A DNA stretch of 64,000 nt from Endothia cerciana (lineage: Eukaryota > Ascomycota > Sordariomycetes > Diaporthales > Cryphonectriaceae), in NCBI GenBank assembly GCA_026119935.1, contig JALRMH010000001.1:124001-188000 (forward strand). The letters are read 5' to 3'. This document shows, piece by piece, positions 35,691-47,895 of this stretch; the stretch's first letter is position 1; every line of letters starts with the position of its first letter. Under the pieces are notes generated by a model that saw only the letters and a program-made list of their open reading frames with translations, had not been told where the DNA came from and made no database searches. A program made the position numbers and the translations under genes.

Positions 35691-37751
35691 TGCCCACCGT
35701 AGACTCGTCTTTGATAGCCGCTACTCGGGAGTCCTCCCCACCCATTTGTCCGATGCCAATGGTGGGCCCCGTCTCGTATTGCTGACGAGAGACTGGGGGA
35801 GGAGTCTGCAGCTCGACGCTGGCCGGGGGGAGGGGGGGGGGGGTTCTGTCTAAGTTTTCCCCCCGTACGCCGGGCCTGGTCTAACCTACAACAACAGGTG
35901 GTCAAACCCGACTGATCACCAATGCAAGCCCCCGTAAATACCCAAGGCGATGTCAAGTTACCGTGTGTCTACCTGGGAACCTCGCCCGTGTAACGGAAGT
36001 GGAAGGCAAGAAAGCGCAACGGTGCGCCATCCCCCGAGAGGAAAACAGTATATCAAAGACCATTGCAGATGATCTTGTCTACATCTGGCATGCCTTAGTC
36101 CGAGGCGGTCAGGTCCGAATTTGATTCCACCACCCAACAGCGCGAGCCCTGGAGGGGGCTTCTGCATATGCAGTGCAGTGGATCCACGTGGAAGGAGGAT
36201 CCAGAGGCGCGGGTCGGGAGATCGACAATTGACAGCAAACTCAAGCCTATCTTTAGAATACTCTCTTTCACCTCTCCTGTCTGTGTAGGTGGTACGGCTC
36301 TGGATAGTCCTGGGCCAAGCATGAGCCCTCTCTGACCTTTCTTGGGCCTGCGGGCCTGTGTCGTCGGTAAGTCGTTGCCCCGGGTTCACAGCTGTTGCGA
36401 GGAGAAGGACTAGGAGTGGCAGTCAGCATAATCCTCCGATCATAACCCTCTATAGCTTAAATTCTCGATACTCTTCTCCAACCCTGGCCTTCGCATTTCT
36501 GATGCGCCGTGACGGTGAGGGAAATTTAGGGTTACTGATCGTCCTGTGCAGTTTGAAGTCCGCGGGGAAGGACTTTGACCGCTCTGCTGAGCCACAACAC
36601 CAGGCCGCCGGAGCCAGGATCATCCCATAGCCCATTATATGTCAGCATCAGTAGATCCATGGATATGTGGTGGCAGAACCGGTGATGCCCTTGCCCTCAA
36701 CCTTGCCCGGCCACGCCCTGGCCAAAGAAGGGGCGCACTCGGTACCATCTCAACCAAATATCTCAGTAGCAAAAAATCGTGAAAATTAGTGAAGAGGCTT
36801 TCAAACCTTTCTAGAACTCAGTATTCAAGCAAATACTTTTTGAGGTTCAATTTCAACCTGCTTTGAGTTGAGGGACTCGAAGAAAAGATTTGAGTGCTGG
36901 GTTGTATTCGGTGGGGGTCTACAAACACTTACTGAGTGCGCCCTACTATGTATTTTGGCTAGGGCGTGCCGGCCTCCTGCTCCATGCTCATCATGATAGT
37001 ATTCTCACGTCGCGCAGAGTCGAGGCATCGGGTACCACTCCGAACAACGATTTCACGCCCTTGTCTGACCCTACGTTCCCACCGCCGTGCATACACGATA
37101 TCCCGCCTCCCAGTACGCCGCGGGAGGACGCTGTCGAGGGCAGAAAGTCGGTATGTAACATTACACGCTGTGGGATCATCCTCCGCCTCGAGGCTGACAT
37201 CCTCTGCTAGCTCAACTCTAGCTCACAGGTGGCCGCGCCGTCTAAGATCCACCCGGTGGCGCTCAGCTGCCCTGGCGGCGGGCGTCCCGACCCGGCGGGT
37301 TCGACTTGTCGATCTCTGACCTCAGTCTTCGTGTCCCAGATAGGCAAAAAGAGTAGAGTATCGTGATGGTCGGGCCACAGGACGACCGGATGCGGGCGGG
37401 CTTCTGCTGTCAGCGTGCCAAATCACGAGCCGGGTTGGCAGATTGATCTCGTATCCAGCCTTTGCCATCACAATGCCGCCGCCCTTGTTGGCAATCGATT
37501 CACACGCAAGTACCCGCAGGGGGGCTGGAGTGTCCGGAGAACCTAGGACGATCAAAAAGACGTATAGATATAAGTAGGCCGTGTAGTTCCCGCTGGCTCG
37601 GGATATTCAGCCAGTCAGTCCATCACCACCACCATCGCCTGCAAACACCAACACCACAACAAACACAACAAATTAATACATCACTATCCTACTGTATCTC
37701 TAAACGCCACGCCACGCCACCCCCCCTCCAAAAAAAATCAAAAAATTCAAG
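35691..37751. other. Intergenic region, 2 kb, no gene recognised
   Basis: It lies between two plus-strand genes. A run of G occurs at about 35827-35841. The last 190 bp are the promoter and CA-rich leader of the secreted-protein gene, with a TATA-like element at 37563. The rest shows no coding sequence or repeats. Confidence 0.5.
37563..37574 (+). promoter_or_regulatory. TATA-like element of the secreted-protein gene
   Basis: TATAGATATAAG lies about 180 bp upstream of the ATG at 37752. The intervening leader is rich in CA/CAA, typical of well-expressed fungal genes. The assignment rests on position and sequence only. Confidence 0.45.
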
Positions 37752-38220
37752 ATGCAGTTCATCACCGCCCTCCTCCCCCTCGCCGCCGCAGCCACGGCCG
37801 CCAGCGTCCCCCGCCAATCCGACCCTCACATGATCGACTTCCGCAGCTTTGGCGAGGCTGGGTGCTCCGCGGCTAACCAGGGCGTCTACACCTATGAGCA
37901 GTCTGACGAGGCTACCTGCTTCGAGTTTCCATCCGAGCTGGATGTCGAGTCCGTCCTTGTCCTGGACATCACCATTGACGGTTGCTCTTGTAAGGAAGGC
38001 CCTCTTGCCCTACCTGGAGACCTCCTTTTTATTTTTTATTCTTAATTTCCCCCCCCCCCCTCTGCTTCTTTCTTTTCCGTTTAAGTTTTCACTAATCACG
38101 TCAATAGTCTATGTCTACTCAGACCTTGAGTGTGCGACGGAGGCGGTCCCGATCGCCGCTGGCGCCTGTTACAATGCTACCGGTGCGGGTCTTGGCTCGT
38201 ACCAGACGATCTGCTCTTGA
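37752..38220 (+). CDS. Small cysteine-containing secreted protein
   Basis: Two exons, 37752-37989 and 38108-38220, encode 116 aa; the 118-bp intron (GTAAGG...ATAG, phase 1) contains a run of 12 C. Residues 1-17 (MQFITALLPLAAAATAA) are a clear signal peptide, and cleavage is likely before SVPRQSDP. The mature part of about 99 aa has six Cys (in GCSAAN, ATCFEF, DGCSF, LECATE, GACYN, TICS), an even number consistent with three disulphides. One N-glycosylation sequon (NAT) is present. No known fold or enzyme domain is recognised. Small size, secretion and paired Cys are the features of effector-like or cell-surface proteins of fungi; function is not shown. Isolated position with its own TATA-like element. 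Confidence 0.88.
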
Positions 38221-38710
38221 GCGACGACGAAGGCGAGGGGAGGTTTTGCGGTTCTACAGTACAAATTTACGTGCATAATTTACAGATATGATGATATCAG
38301 GGCTTGAGACGGTATATAGTTATTCACTCCTTCACGGAAGTAGACAGATAAGACACAGGCATCACTCCAGTTTCATTGTTCCCGGATACCAAGCTCTCCA
38401 GCTTCCGCGGCGGCGAGATGATGCCATGAACGCACCAGATATGGATGAACCTCGACCAGTCCTGCCTTTTCCTGTAACCCCTACGCTCAATAGTACATAG
38501 ATATACAGTGACCCGAGTGCGAAAATGTCCTGTCCTTGGTCGGTTGCCGTGCGAGCCCAATGGAGACGGAGCATGTCGTGTCAATCCGAAATTATGGTCA
38601 CCCTGTAATGAATCCGTGCTGCGCTTTCATGCTCTTTTGATCCAATAAGAATGTGCTTTACACTGGCTGTGGTTGCCAAACGAAGTATGTAGGAATGTGG
38701 CCAGAAGGGC
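38221..38710. other. Convergent intergenic region
   Basis: About 490 bp shared as 3' region by the secreted-protein gene and PTA1. Nothing else was recognised. Confidence 0.5.
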
Positions 38711-41250
38711 TCAGGTGGCAACAGCCGGGGGGAGGGCAGTGGCGTCGCTACCACCGTTGCCCTCAGTTCGTGACCCGAGGAATCCTGGACGCCATTTCGT
38801 CAGATATTTTGCCGCCATTGGGCGGGCGTCCTCGTCTGCAATTAGATTAGTCACAACCCATGCATACGAAGACAAACAGAAGGATGACTTACACTCGACC
38901 CAGATGTCCTGGACGGTGTCCAACGCCATATCCCTGACTGGCGGCTTCATCATGACGAGATACAGCAAACTCGTAAGCGCCAGCTGAACCATTGCCGGAT
39001 CCGCACACAGATGCGTCACCTTGGTCAGGATCGCCTTATTTAGCCCCGGTATCTCACCCAGGAATCGCATGAGCACCTTGTCCGAGGGGTTCAAATAGGG
39101 AAAGAAGCCTTCGACAAGTTTCATTGCCCACTTCACGTAGTGCAGCGGCGCGTCTGAGCTCTGCTTCTTTGACAGGTTGTCGTTGTACCACTCCTCGCAT
39201 AGCCATGCGACCGCGACGTCGATGCGCTTGCGGAAGTCCTCCAGCACGTATGCGTACAACCGGTCGCGAATGGCATTACCACTGAGGGGATTCCGGGGCA
39301 CCATAGCACCGCTGTCCTCGTCTTTGACATCGGCGTCCTCGAGACCGGCGCTTGAACGTGTGCCCAGGCGTACGATGAATGTGAGCATTGACTCCCTATC
39401 ATAAGAGTTCGCCGCGAGTCGGTTGATGCCAGCTCTGGTCTTCCTCGCAGGCGGGTCTTCCAGCCCTTTCACGGCGTCAAGGACCCGGGCCACCGTCACC
39501 TGGCCGGCTGATGCGGCAGCCTCCGAGGTGAGCGTCGGTGGTGGGGGCAGTTTGAATGGCCCCAACGCCAGCGATGCAGCACCCGCCTGCTGCTGCTGCT
39601 CTTCTCGAGGCGTGCCGTCCAACTTGTTGAGGATCTGCTCCGTGTCCTCGGCCATCATATAGTCTGGTTCGTAATCATCATCATCCTCAACGTCAAGAGG
39701 CGCAGTCTCTGGATTCAAAACCGGAGCCTGTGCAGCTGCCTTGACCGCGAGACGCTCGCCTACGACCTTGACGGCTTTGTCGAGTGCCTGATGGTCTATC
39801 CTAGAGAGCGTTGACACAACAATCTTGGCCGCTATAGCCGCCGGTACTGCCGAAGCATCGATTGCTTGCAGTGACGGGGTGCCGGGCAGGGTGAAGAGGG
39901 CCGCAAGACTGTTTGGAGGAGGAGCCAGCTGATTGACTTGTACCTGAGTAGGCTCTGTCATCTTTTGCCGCTTGGCGTCGCCGTATGGTTGTTGCTCGGG
40001 AAGGGGCCTCTTGCTACCGGCACCGTCGAGAATCTCAGCCCGCGACCGCATGAGCCGCTCTATGTGAGCATGCATCCGCTGTGCCCAAGGGTTCTGCGGA
40101 TCCCTGCGTATCGTCAGTCTCGCCTTACCTGGGTCCTGGGGAGGGAAGCACATACCGCCTGAGAAGATGCACCAACAACTGCCGCGTCGTCTTCTCCATA
40201 GACTTGACAAGCACACGCGCCTTGGGGGTCATGGGAGAGTTTGCAAGCTTGAGTGGGTTGAAGCTCATGACGGCATTGAGAACTCGATTGGACGTTGACG
40301 GTCTGGAACGAATGAGGATAGACAGACAGTTCAATGTTCCATCTACTACGATAGCATCGCTGCAGGATGGATTGCTTGGTTAGTAGGAGCCCACCGGCGC
40401 TTGACGAAGATTGTCATCATACCTGCTGTTGTCCTGAAGCACACTGAGCATCCTGTCGAGGAGACCAGTAGCCTCCGCCTCAAGTTGTCTTACGTCGAGA
40501 AAGGCATGATCCGCCGGGACCATTCCCAACGACACCTCCAGACCGTTGCGCTGCTGACGTTTACATCTTAGTCTTGAACACCGCGCGGCAGACCTACAAT
40601 AATCTTACCTTGTCCATGTTGACGGCTGTTGTCTGTGCGAGAACCACACGCTGGGCAAACTTGATACAGCACGCCTTCAGAACAGAGGCAGCGTCATCCC
40701 AGATCCGTAATATTCTCTGCTTGATGGCCATCAACTCGTCCCATGGTCCTCGTTCGTAGGAGTTGTGTATTCTGAAGGGTCTGTGTCAGCAAAACAGCTT
40801 GCAGACTGCGGAAGGACTTCGAAAGAGCAGAGGGAACACTGCACAGAAGCCCTCCACACCACCAGGGACAAGCATCAGAAATAGCAGCGCTGGAGATCGC
40901 ACGTACATCCATCGCATCGCATGTGGGTAAATGCTCGCCGCCGCCTGGATGGCGCTCCTCAAGACATATGGGTCCTCCTTGGGGTTCTCCAGCAGAGCGC
41001 GCAGGTGACCGACAACCTGGAGGCTCATACCCTCCTTGTCGCGGCCGGGCAATGTGGGTGTCGCGAAAGCCTCGGCGATAAAGTTGGTGGCCCATCTGCG
41101 CAGTTCGATGTTGGTGTTGGGGCTGGCGAGTGGCAGGATGCCCACCATGATCTGCGAGTAGTAGGCCTGGGGATCGCTTAGGACGGCCTTCTTGGCCTCG
41201 TTCAGCTGCTTGAGCTGCTCGCTCACGGACTGCACGTCGGCGGCCGCCAT
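38711..41250 (-). CDS. PTA1: mRNA cleavage/polyadenylation factor subunit Pta1 (symplekin-like)
   Basis: Six exons on the minus strand: 41250-40907, 40771-40609, 40553-40423, 40359-40156, 40103-38893 and 38835-38711, for 725 aa. The exon 3 acceptor could be 3 nt later (40550), since CAGCAG offers two sites. The N-terminal half is HEAT-type helical repeat (SEQLKQLNEAKKAVLSDPQ; RRWATNFIAEAF; DPYVLRSAIQAAASIYPHAMRW), characteristic of the symplekin/Pta1 N-terminal domain, which binds Ssu72. The middle is Pro/acidic, and the C-terminal half carries YVKWAMKLVEGFFPYL and a final DARPMAAKYLTKWRP. Pta1 is a scaffold of the CPF complex for pre-mRNA 3'-end processing. The last intron (57 bp) is 3n long and stop-free, so reading through it would insert 19 residues. 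It shares a divergent promoter with COA3. Confidence 0.92.
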
Positions 41251-42043
41251 GATGGGGAGCGATGGCAGCAGAACCCGGGCACAAGGCTTGAAGGACGGGC
41301 TTGGATAGTTGAAGACAGGACGACTGGGGGAGTGAACGTCCCAGCTTCTACTCTACGAGGGTTAGGGCGTTGTACTTGGAGGAGCGGGAGCTCCAGAGAG
41401 TCGAGGATGGTGGATGAGCCCAGAGCTGGAGCAGGCAGAGTGAAAAGTAGTAGGGAATCATCAATGTGCAAGGCGCATCCCAAAGCGAGTGGCCAGGGAG
41501 CCAAGTTGAAGATTATTGTCGTGGTGCGCAGTGTCGTTTTGCTGAAAGACGCCGTTAGTGTTGTGGTGTTGGTCTTGGCCCGTTCGTAGTCTGTAGTCGC
41601 ATTCTTCGCCGTGGATACAGTTGATGCAATGCACCTGCGCGTGCCTGGAGATGCAAAGAGGTGCTGGAGTCTGCCCGAAGGTAAGGTAGCCCAGCCTGGG
41701 TGATGGCCCTCGCCGTCCCTATCAATTGTTGTATGTGCCGTTTGGTGGTGACAGAGTCGGTCGATCTGGGTCACTGGGAAAGGCTGCGTGGGTTGGAGAA
41801 ATGACGGCTGAGCGAGGTCAAGAGCAAGCGACGCCTAGAAATCCAAGCCTCAGCGCGTCTGCAGTAGCTTGCTTGGCCGTGCTATCCCTGTTTCGAGGAC
41901 CTCCTGCCCAGGGCAATGGATGAGATCACCGCCTGGCTTACGTAAAACTCGATTTTTCTGTCAGAGTCAAGCATCTGATTCTCCTTGTACCACCCGGCCT
42001 TTATCTCCAACATCGACAACGCGGAAGACCAGATCCCCTGAAC
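41251..42043. promoter_or_regulatory. Divergent promoter region, PTA1 / COA3
   Basis: About 790 bp between divergent start codons. Open frames here are short and non-conserved. It should contain the promoters and leaders of both genes; no specific site was recognised. Confidence 0.5.
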
Positions 42044-42421
42044 ATGGCAGGGTGAGAACAAAACTTCATACAAACACACAAGCTCAGGTTTCCATGCCCA
42101 CTAACTCACCAGTACAATAGGTATGACCACTCCAGCTACTATACCCGAGCCAACGCGCAGTCGGCGGCCCTCCTCCGGGCGCGGCGCCCATACCTTGTTA
42201 AGAATGCTGTGACGGGTCTGATCATGGCTGGGCTCGCAACTGGTGTCTGTATGTCGACATTGATCCCAAGGCAATACCTAATCGACGGCCTCTAGAGCTG
42301 ATCTTGATTAGACATGTACACAATAAAGGCTGTCGGCCAGGACGAGTTCGAAGATGTCAAGGTACCCGATGTCCCAGTCCACCAAGCACAGCAAGGCACT
42401 CCGGAGGTGGTCAAGAAGTAG
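42044..42421 (+). CDS. COA3: Cytochrome c oxidase assembly factor 3, mitochondrial
   Basis: Three exons, 42044-42051, 42121-42248 and 42312-42421, encode 81 aa. The first coding exon is only 8 nt (ATG GCA GG). Its 69-bp intron has a perfect CTAAC branch site and joins in phase to GYDHSSYY. The protein then reads SAALLRARRPYLVKN followed by one membrane segment (AVTGLIMAGLATGVYMYTI) and KAVGQDEFEDVKVPDVP, which is the Coa3 signature. Coa3 is a single-span inner-membrane protein that, with Cox14, holds newly made Cox1 and coordinates Mss51 translational feedback. The size fits the family (about 80-100 aa). Because the exons are tiny, automatic annotation may miss or mis-start this gene. Confidence 0.93.
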
Positions 42422-42987
42422 AAGGGCATCTTCGCCTGGTCGTTGGAAATCACGTCAAATTCTGAACTGCTCACTGGAATCTGGCTGGCTGAGCAATATG
42501 ATCACGGGGGGCGCGAACAGAGCACATTGGGGAGTCGGATTCAACAACAAAGCATTTGATGTGCCCACAAGCACGGACAAGCCTGTCCTCGCGTGCAAAA
42601 TGATGCGCTGATCGCGGGCACATACTTGTACAGCTACGAAAGCATATCTACAGCGACAAGGAGGAATGACCCCAGAGCCATCTGCCAGTACCAGGCTTCA
42701 CAGGGAGATGCAGAAAAGAAAACCCCCCAACCAACGCCTTGTCAAAGATCAGCTCATAGCTGCGAAATCAAAAGAAACCCAATATTTCCTCTTAGCAGTG
42801 TATGTACACATGAGTTGATCCATGGCTGTATAGCTGTGAAGCAGTCGATGGTAGTCAACAGCTACATGGTTTGACCGGCCGACGCCGCGCAAAGAAAGAG
42901 ACCAGAAGCACATCCCGGTATGGACCAAAGAAACACCTTCATTCCCAGGGTATCACAACTCCAAAGAATCGAGCCCTCACGGTTGCT
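42422..42987. other. Convergent intergenic region
   Basis: About 565 bp shared as 3' region by COA3 and DEP1. No coding sequence, repeat or RNA gene was recognised. Confidence 0.5.
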
Positions 42988-45114
42988 CTAAACGATAACG
43001 GGGTCACGCTTGCTTTTGGCAGTCTCGGCCGTCTTCCGCGCATGTCCCGTCTCTTGATTGTCCGCCGTGGGATTCTTGTGCGGCGAATCTCCATTGACTT
43101 GGCCATTAGCATACCACACAACTCCGGCTTGTTGGTGTAACGATTTTGGCTGGTTTAACAACGGTGGTGGGCCGGCATAAGCACCGTTCGAGTGTCGTCG
43201 GGAGCCATGTGATGGGTGTTTGGGATTCGCCCATGGTGTTTGCTCCAAGAACTGCTCCCCGGCTGGTCCTAGAGTTCGCCCGAAAGGCACCGCTCCATAT
43301 TCGTTAAGCGCGGGTTGTACTTGCTGCGCAGAACCCATGATGCTCTGTCGAGCTCGCTGCCGTTTCAATCAGTACAAGGCCTCTGCCGCCAGTTGAGGCC
43401 TCGAGACTTACTTGCATAGCTTCAAAGTCCTCCTCAACCTCAGCCTGGGATGCAGCCTTCATCTCAGGCGCAGCAGGGAACCCATGGTGTTGGGCAACGC
43501 CCGCCAGTATTGAAGTCTCCTTGCTGTGCGCAATAGCCTGCTTCTTCTGGAGCGCCTTCGTCTTGGGGAATCGAAAGCCATAGTCCGGTATCGGATTGGC
43601 GTTTTTCCTACGCTCGTGTTGTATCTCGTACCATTGTTTTCCGAGCTCGTCGAGTGTCTTTTCTCTTGATTCGCGCACACTCTGGTAGAACTGAGACAAA
43701 ATCTGGGCTCGACGGGCCACGGCCCAGCGATCTAGGGCGTCCATATTGAACTTATACTCGAGCTCAGTCACTCTCAGCCTGTCGTCGCGGCGGCTGTCGA
43801 TACACTGCATCATCGCGAGGTACTCGGGATGGGTCGGATTATCTCCTTCCAACAACGCCTGCTCTTCGTTTAGTTGCGCGAGTCGTTCCTCATAAAGTCT
43901 GAACAAGCAAAATACGTCAGCTTGATTCTCAGAAGCGCACTAAGATTGCTAGGTGGTACTTACCGATCCCGTAGAACTCCGAATTGCTTCTCGATCGTTC
44001 CCAGTTGGTCGAACGCATGTCGTTTTCTCTCTACTGCAGGCAATCGATTAGTCGCAAGGAGATTGCAAGTTCCCAATGGCGCGTCCTTACGTTCTTCCTC
44101 ATTTTTGTGCGCAATTTCAGCCTCCTCGTCGACCTCGGCCGTCTCAATCGGCTCGTCCTCAGCTGGCTGGTCCTGTTCTGTAGCCGGCTCTTCTGCCTCA
44201 TGGGCCTCGGTCGTGGCTTCCCCTACAGAGCCCTTCCGCCTCCTCGGGGTACTGCGCTTCGACTTCTTGGATCTACTAGGAAGCTCATTTGTAGGCTTCT
44301 CGACCGATTCCGTGATGTCCTCGACATCCTCCTGCATTATTGCATCGTCGTTGTCAGCACCGGATTGCTCAGCGTCCTTGCCTCCTGTCAAGTTGATCGG
44401 TCCTAGGTCTTCGGACAGCGCTTTGGACAATAAAGCGGTCTCGTTGCTGGGCTCAATGGCCGAGTTGGCTCTCTTTCGGGGATGTTCGGTGTCGCTAGAC
44501 TGCTCTACTAGAGCCAATCGCTTGCGCTTTCTTGAGTCTGCCGAGGGTTCGTCGCCTGCCATGATGTGCGCCTGCCGCGACTTCTGGTGTAAGGATCGAG
44601 TGATCTTGTGTGTTTTCCCGCCGTCTTTCTCTGAATCAGCCTCGCTACCGCCTGCGGAGCCCACGGAGAGATCTTCGTTGTCGTCATCGCCAGACCCCGC
44701 CCCTACGTCAGCTCGTATCTGCTCCTGGAGCTTGCTTGGGCTTCGATTGAAGGAGCGTAAGATCTTGTCGGACTGTGGTTCGTTTCCGTAGTCCGCATTC
44801 GAAGCTGTGGTGTTGGGCTGGGCGTTGCTCTTGCGCGGGGTATCGTAGAGCCGCTCTGTGCTTGCCTCTGAATCGATCTCGCTGAGAGAGTCGGAGTCGT
44901 CGTTGATCGCGGGCCCACCTGGTCGGCCGTGATCTGGTTGATCGGGCTCATCGTCATCGGAGGGGTTGCTCTTCATGTCAACGTCCATCTGTTCGGTATC
45001 CTTGTCCTCGACGACCTCACTGAGCGGGGAAGACACAGTGCTGGTGTCCTGGTCGAGAAGCGAGTGGGGAGGATTAGCCATCGCTATAGGTGGTGCGGTG
45101 GCCCCGCTTGCCAT
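42988..45114 (-). CDS. DEP1: Rpd3L histone deacetylase complex subunit Dep1 (Sds3-like)
   Basis: Four exons on the minus strand, 45114-44091, 44033-43964, 43898-43412 and 43344-42988, give 645 aa. The N-terminal half is acidic and Ser-rich with basic patches (SRKRKRLALVE; SKKSKRSTPRRRKG, a likely nuclear signal). The Sds3-like domain starts at about residue 340: ERKRHAFDQLGTIEKQF, LYEERLAQLNEEQALLEG, HPEYLAMMQCIDSRRDDR and a long helix ending in IQHERRK. Dep1/Sds3-type proteins hold the Sin3-Rpd3 large corepressor together. Intron 1 is 57 bp, 3n and stop-free; splicing gives NEEELERKRHAFD. The open frame extends 107 codons above the chosen Met, but that part is compositionally random, so MASGATAPPIAMAN is preferred. 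Divergent from NOP12. Confidence 0.9.
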
Positions 45115-45792
45115 GGCCGTAATGTGTCGAAGCTCTCGAGGTGTGGTGAGTGTGCCGGCGTCGGGCGCAGTGGGAGGAAAACCAGCTTGGACAGTGGCGT
45201 AGGGTGGGCTCAGAGAAGTTCGGTGGAATCGAAGTAAAAGCTGAATGCCATGCGACCGCGAAACGATGCTTTGTGGGTCACATTTGGTCGAGTTCCTTAG
45301 GTTGAGTGGGAGGACGTCTTGTAGTGGTGGTGTGGAAAGGAGAGGCAGGTATGCTGGACGGCTCCTCCGAGGGGAGGAGAATCGGGGCGCGAGTGAGTGG
45401 GAAGACGCACCTGCGCTGCGGGCGTGCTTCTCCATTTCGCAGGGTGCCTGCCGCGGATCCTTGCACCGCCAGTTGCCGCGCTACCTGGTTGGTCAAGTAG
45501 GTGCGCACGGTACGTGCCCGCGGTACTGTACCAGCAGCTATCGATAAGGTCTTGGCAATCATTTTTTTTGCGAATGCGCCGTCCACCTTGAGCATCCAGA
45601 GCTGCCTCGAAGACTGGGCCAGCCGGACTAATTTTTCGTCTCCAGTGGGAAAATCTCTCTCTGCACACCCCCCTCCTGGAAACTTGGACTGTATCTGTAG
45701 ACCGCCGTCGAAACTTCTCTCTGTCTAGCAGGTGCAGTAAGCAGTTCAGGAATCGCGGAGAGCGTTCGTTTTGCCCTCCTTGACCTTTCGAG
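45115..45792. promoter_or_regulatory. Divergent promoter region, DEP1 / NOP12
   Basis: About 680 bp between divergent starts of two nuclear-function genes. Nothing beyond short random frames is seen, and no defined ribosome-biogenesis element was recognised. Confidence 0.5.
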
Positions 45793-47644
45793 ATGGCGAA
45801 GGATAAGTAAGTCTCCTGGCCTTCGAAATATGTCTCTGACGGCTTCTAACCAGACTTCAGGAGTACCGTGTTGTCCGCTTCCTCCAAGAAGATAGACCCG
45901 ACCCTCGACGCCCTGTTCTCAACAAGCGTAAGGCCAACCATCAGTTTGGGATCTCCAAATAATAAAGCACAGGCTCACAGATTATAGTCTGGCCCTGTGA
46001 AGACACCTACGAAGTCTCGATATTCAGAATTGATCACCCCGAAGTCGAGGCAGGACCCAGCGAGCGAGGGCGAGTCAGATGAAGAGGATGATAGTGCGGA
46101 CGAGGGCGAGTCAGATGTTGATGATGACGAGTCTGAGGGTGCCGATGAAGGAGAGGGCTCTGAGGGCGAGGAAGACGACGAGCTGAGCGAACGCTCCGAT
46201 TCTGCAGACAGTGAAGCCGACGAGCGAGATGCAGCCGCCCAACTTTTTGCCGAGGCCCAGGAGCACGAGCGCAAGCAGAAACGCAAGAGGAAGCAGGACG
46301 AGTTTCATGACTTGGAGAGCAAGTACTTCCGGAAGTTGACCGACGAGGAACCTCCTGCCACCAAGCGACGGAAGCTACCAAAGAGCGACGATGAAGAGGA
46401 GGCGGAGGCACCGCAGGCGAAGGAAGGCGAGGATGAATCAGACGGCGATGTCCCCATGCATGAATCCCTCAAGCAGACCAAGAAGTCTGATGAGGTCGAG
46501 AAGGCCCTGCGCACCGTCTTCCTGTCAAATGTCTCCGTCGAGGCCGTCAACTCGAAGAAGGCCAAGAGGAAGCTGCTGGCACATCTCTCCTCGGTGCTCG
46601 ACAAGGAGGCCTCACCGCCGCAGACCATCGAATCCCTCCGGTTCCGGTCTGTGGCATTCTCCACGGCTGCGATGCCGAAGCGCGCCGCCTTCATCACCAA
46701 GGCCACCATGGAAGCGACAACGCACTCAGCCAACGCGTATGCGGTGTACAGCAGTGCACCTGCAGCTCGCACGGCGTGCGCGAAGCTGAATGGCACGGTC
46801 GTGCTGGACCGGCACCTACGAGTCGACAGTGTGGCTCATCCGGCCGAGGCTGATCACCGGCGCTGTGTGTTCGTCGGCAATCTAGGCTTTGTGGACGACG
46901 AGACGGTGATCAACCTGAAGATGGACGAGGATGGCAAGGAAAAGACCGAGAAGCGCAAGCGCACCAAGGTGCCAATGGACGTCGAGGAGGGTCTGTGGCG
47001 GACCTTTGGTCAGCATGCTGGAAGGGTCGAGAGCGTGCGAGTCGTGCGTGACCAGGTGACGAGAGTCGGCAAGGGTATTGCCTATGTACAATTCTACGTA
47101 AGTGATGATCGGCGCAGGGAATTACTGAATGTGCTAACGTAATACACAGGACGGCAACTCCGTCGAGGCAGCTCTCCTCCTGAACGGGAAGAAGTTCCCG
47201 CCCATGCTGCCCCGCGAGCTGCGCGTGAACCGCTGCAAAGCACCTCACAAGACGGCCAGGGCCATGGAGAGGAAGACGGCTGAGAAGGTTGCTGCGCTGA
47301 AGGCAAGCAGCAAGGCTAAGAAGGGCACCAAATACGTGCCCAAAATCACGGCTGAACAGCAGACCATGGCTGGCCGGGCTGGAAAGCTCCTTGGCCACTC
47401 TGCCGCCGCCAAGGCCAGGATAGCTAAATCTGGCGCAAGGGCAGGTAAATGGAGGGAGAGGGGCGAAAAGCGACCTGAACGACCTGGTAAGGACAAGAGA
47501 GAGCCCTTCGGTGCGCTGAAGACACCTGAAGCGATCATCTTTGAGGGTCGCCGTGCGAGTTCCAGGGATGGCAAACCCAAGGACTTGAGGATGAAGAGCG
47601 GCAAGAAGAAGTTCGGTGCCAAGCCGAAGAAGTCAGGGAGGTGA
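45793..47644 (+). CDS. NOP12: Nucleolar RNA-binding protein Nop12
   Basis: Four exons, 45793-45806, 45861-45927, 45988-47097 and 47150-47644, give 561 aa. The first coding exon is 14 nt (MAKDK across the junction). It is followed by [14 protein letters not shown], a conserved Nop12 N-terminal block. A very acidic stretch (about residues 50-110) precedes two RRM domains: [13 protein letters not shown] (about 202-310) and [15 protein letters not shown] (about 320-430). The second contains a basic insertion ([11 protein letters not shown]). The C-terminus is Lys/Arg/Gly-rich. Nop12 is a nucleolar protein needed for 5.8S and large-subunit rRNA processing in yeast. Both upstream introns are short (54 and 60 bp) and all phases agree. 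Confidence 0.94.
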
Positions 47645-47895
47645 GCGGACCATGCATGCATCATCCTAAGCCAAAAGGTGAGACAGAGCAGCCGATAGCC
47701 ATGGAGCACTTCTCACAATGTACATATTCTGAACTTCACAATCGTGCTTGCCATAATGCATCGTGAGTAGAATTGGTATCTGGTTCACGCTCCTCATTAG
47801 TTGCGCTGAGCAGCGCTATCTAGAACGAACCCCTCAACTCCGCTTCGCCATTCATACCAGCACTGTAACATCGAGCATTGGGGTCATCAGACAAC

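Noticed and set aside
45115..45435. 107-codon N-terminal extension of DEP1
   Set aside because: The frame is open but Ser/Pro/Arg-random, spans the divergent promoter, and the downstream Met has a good context.
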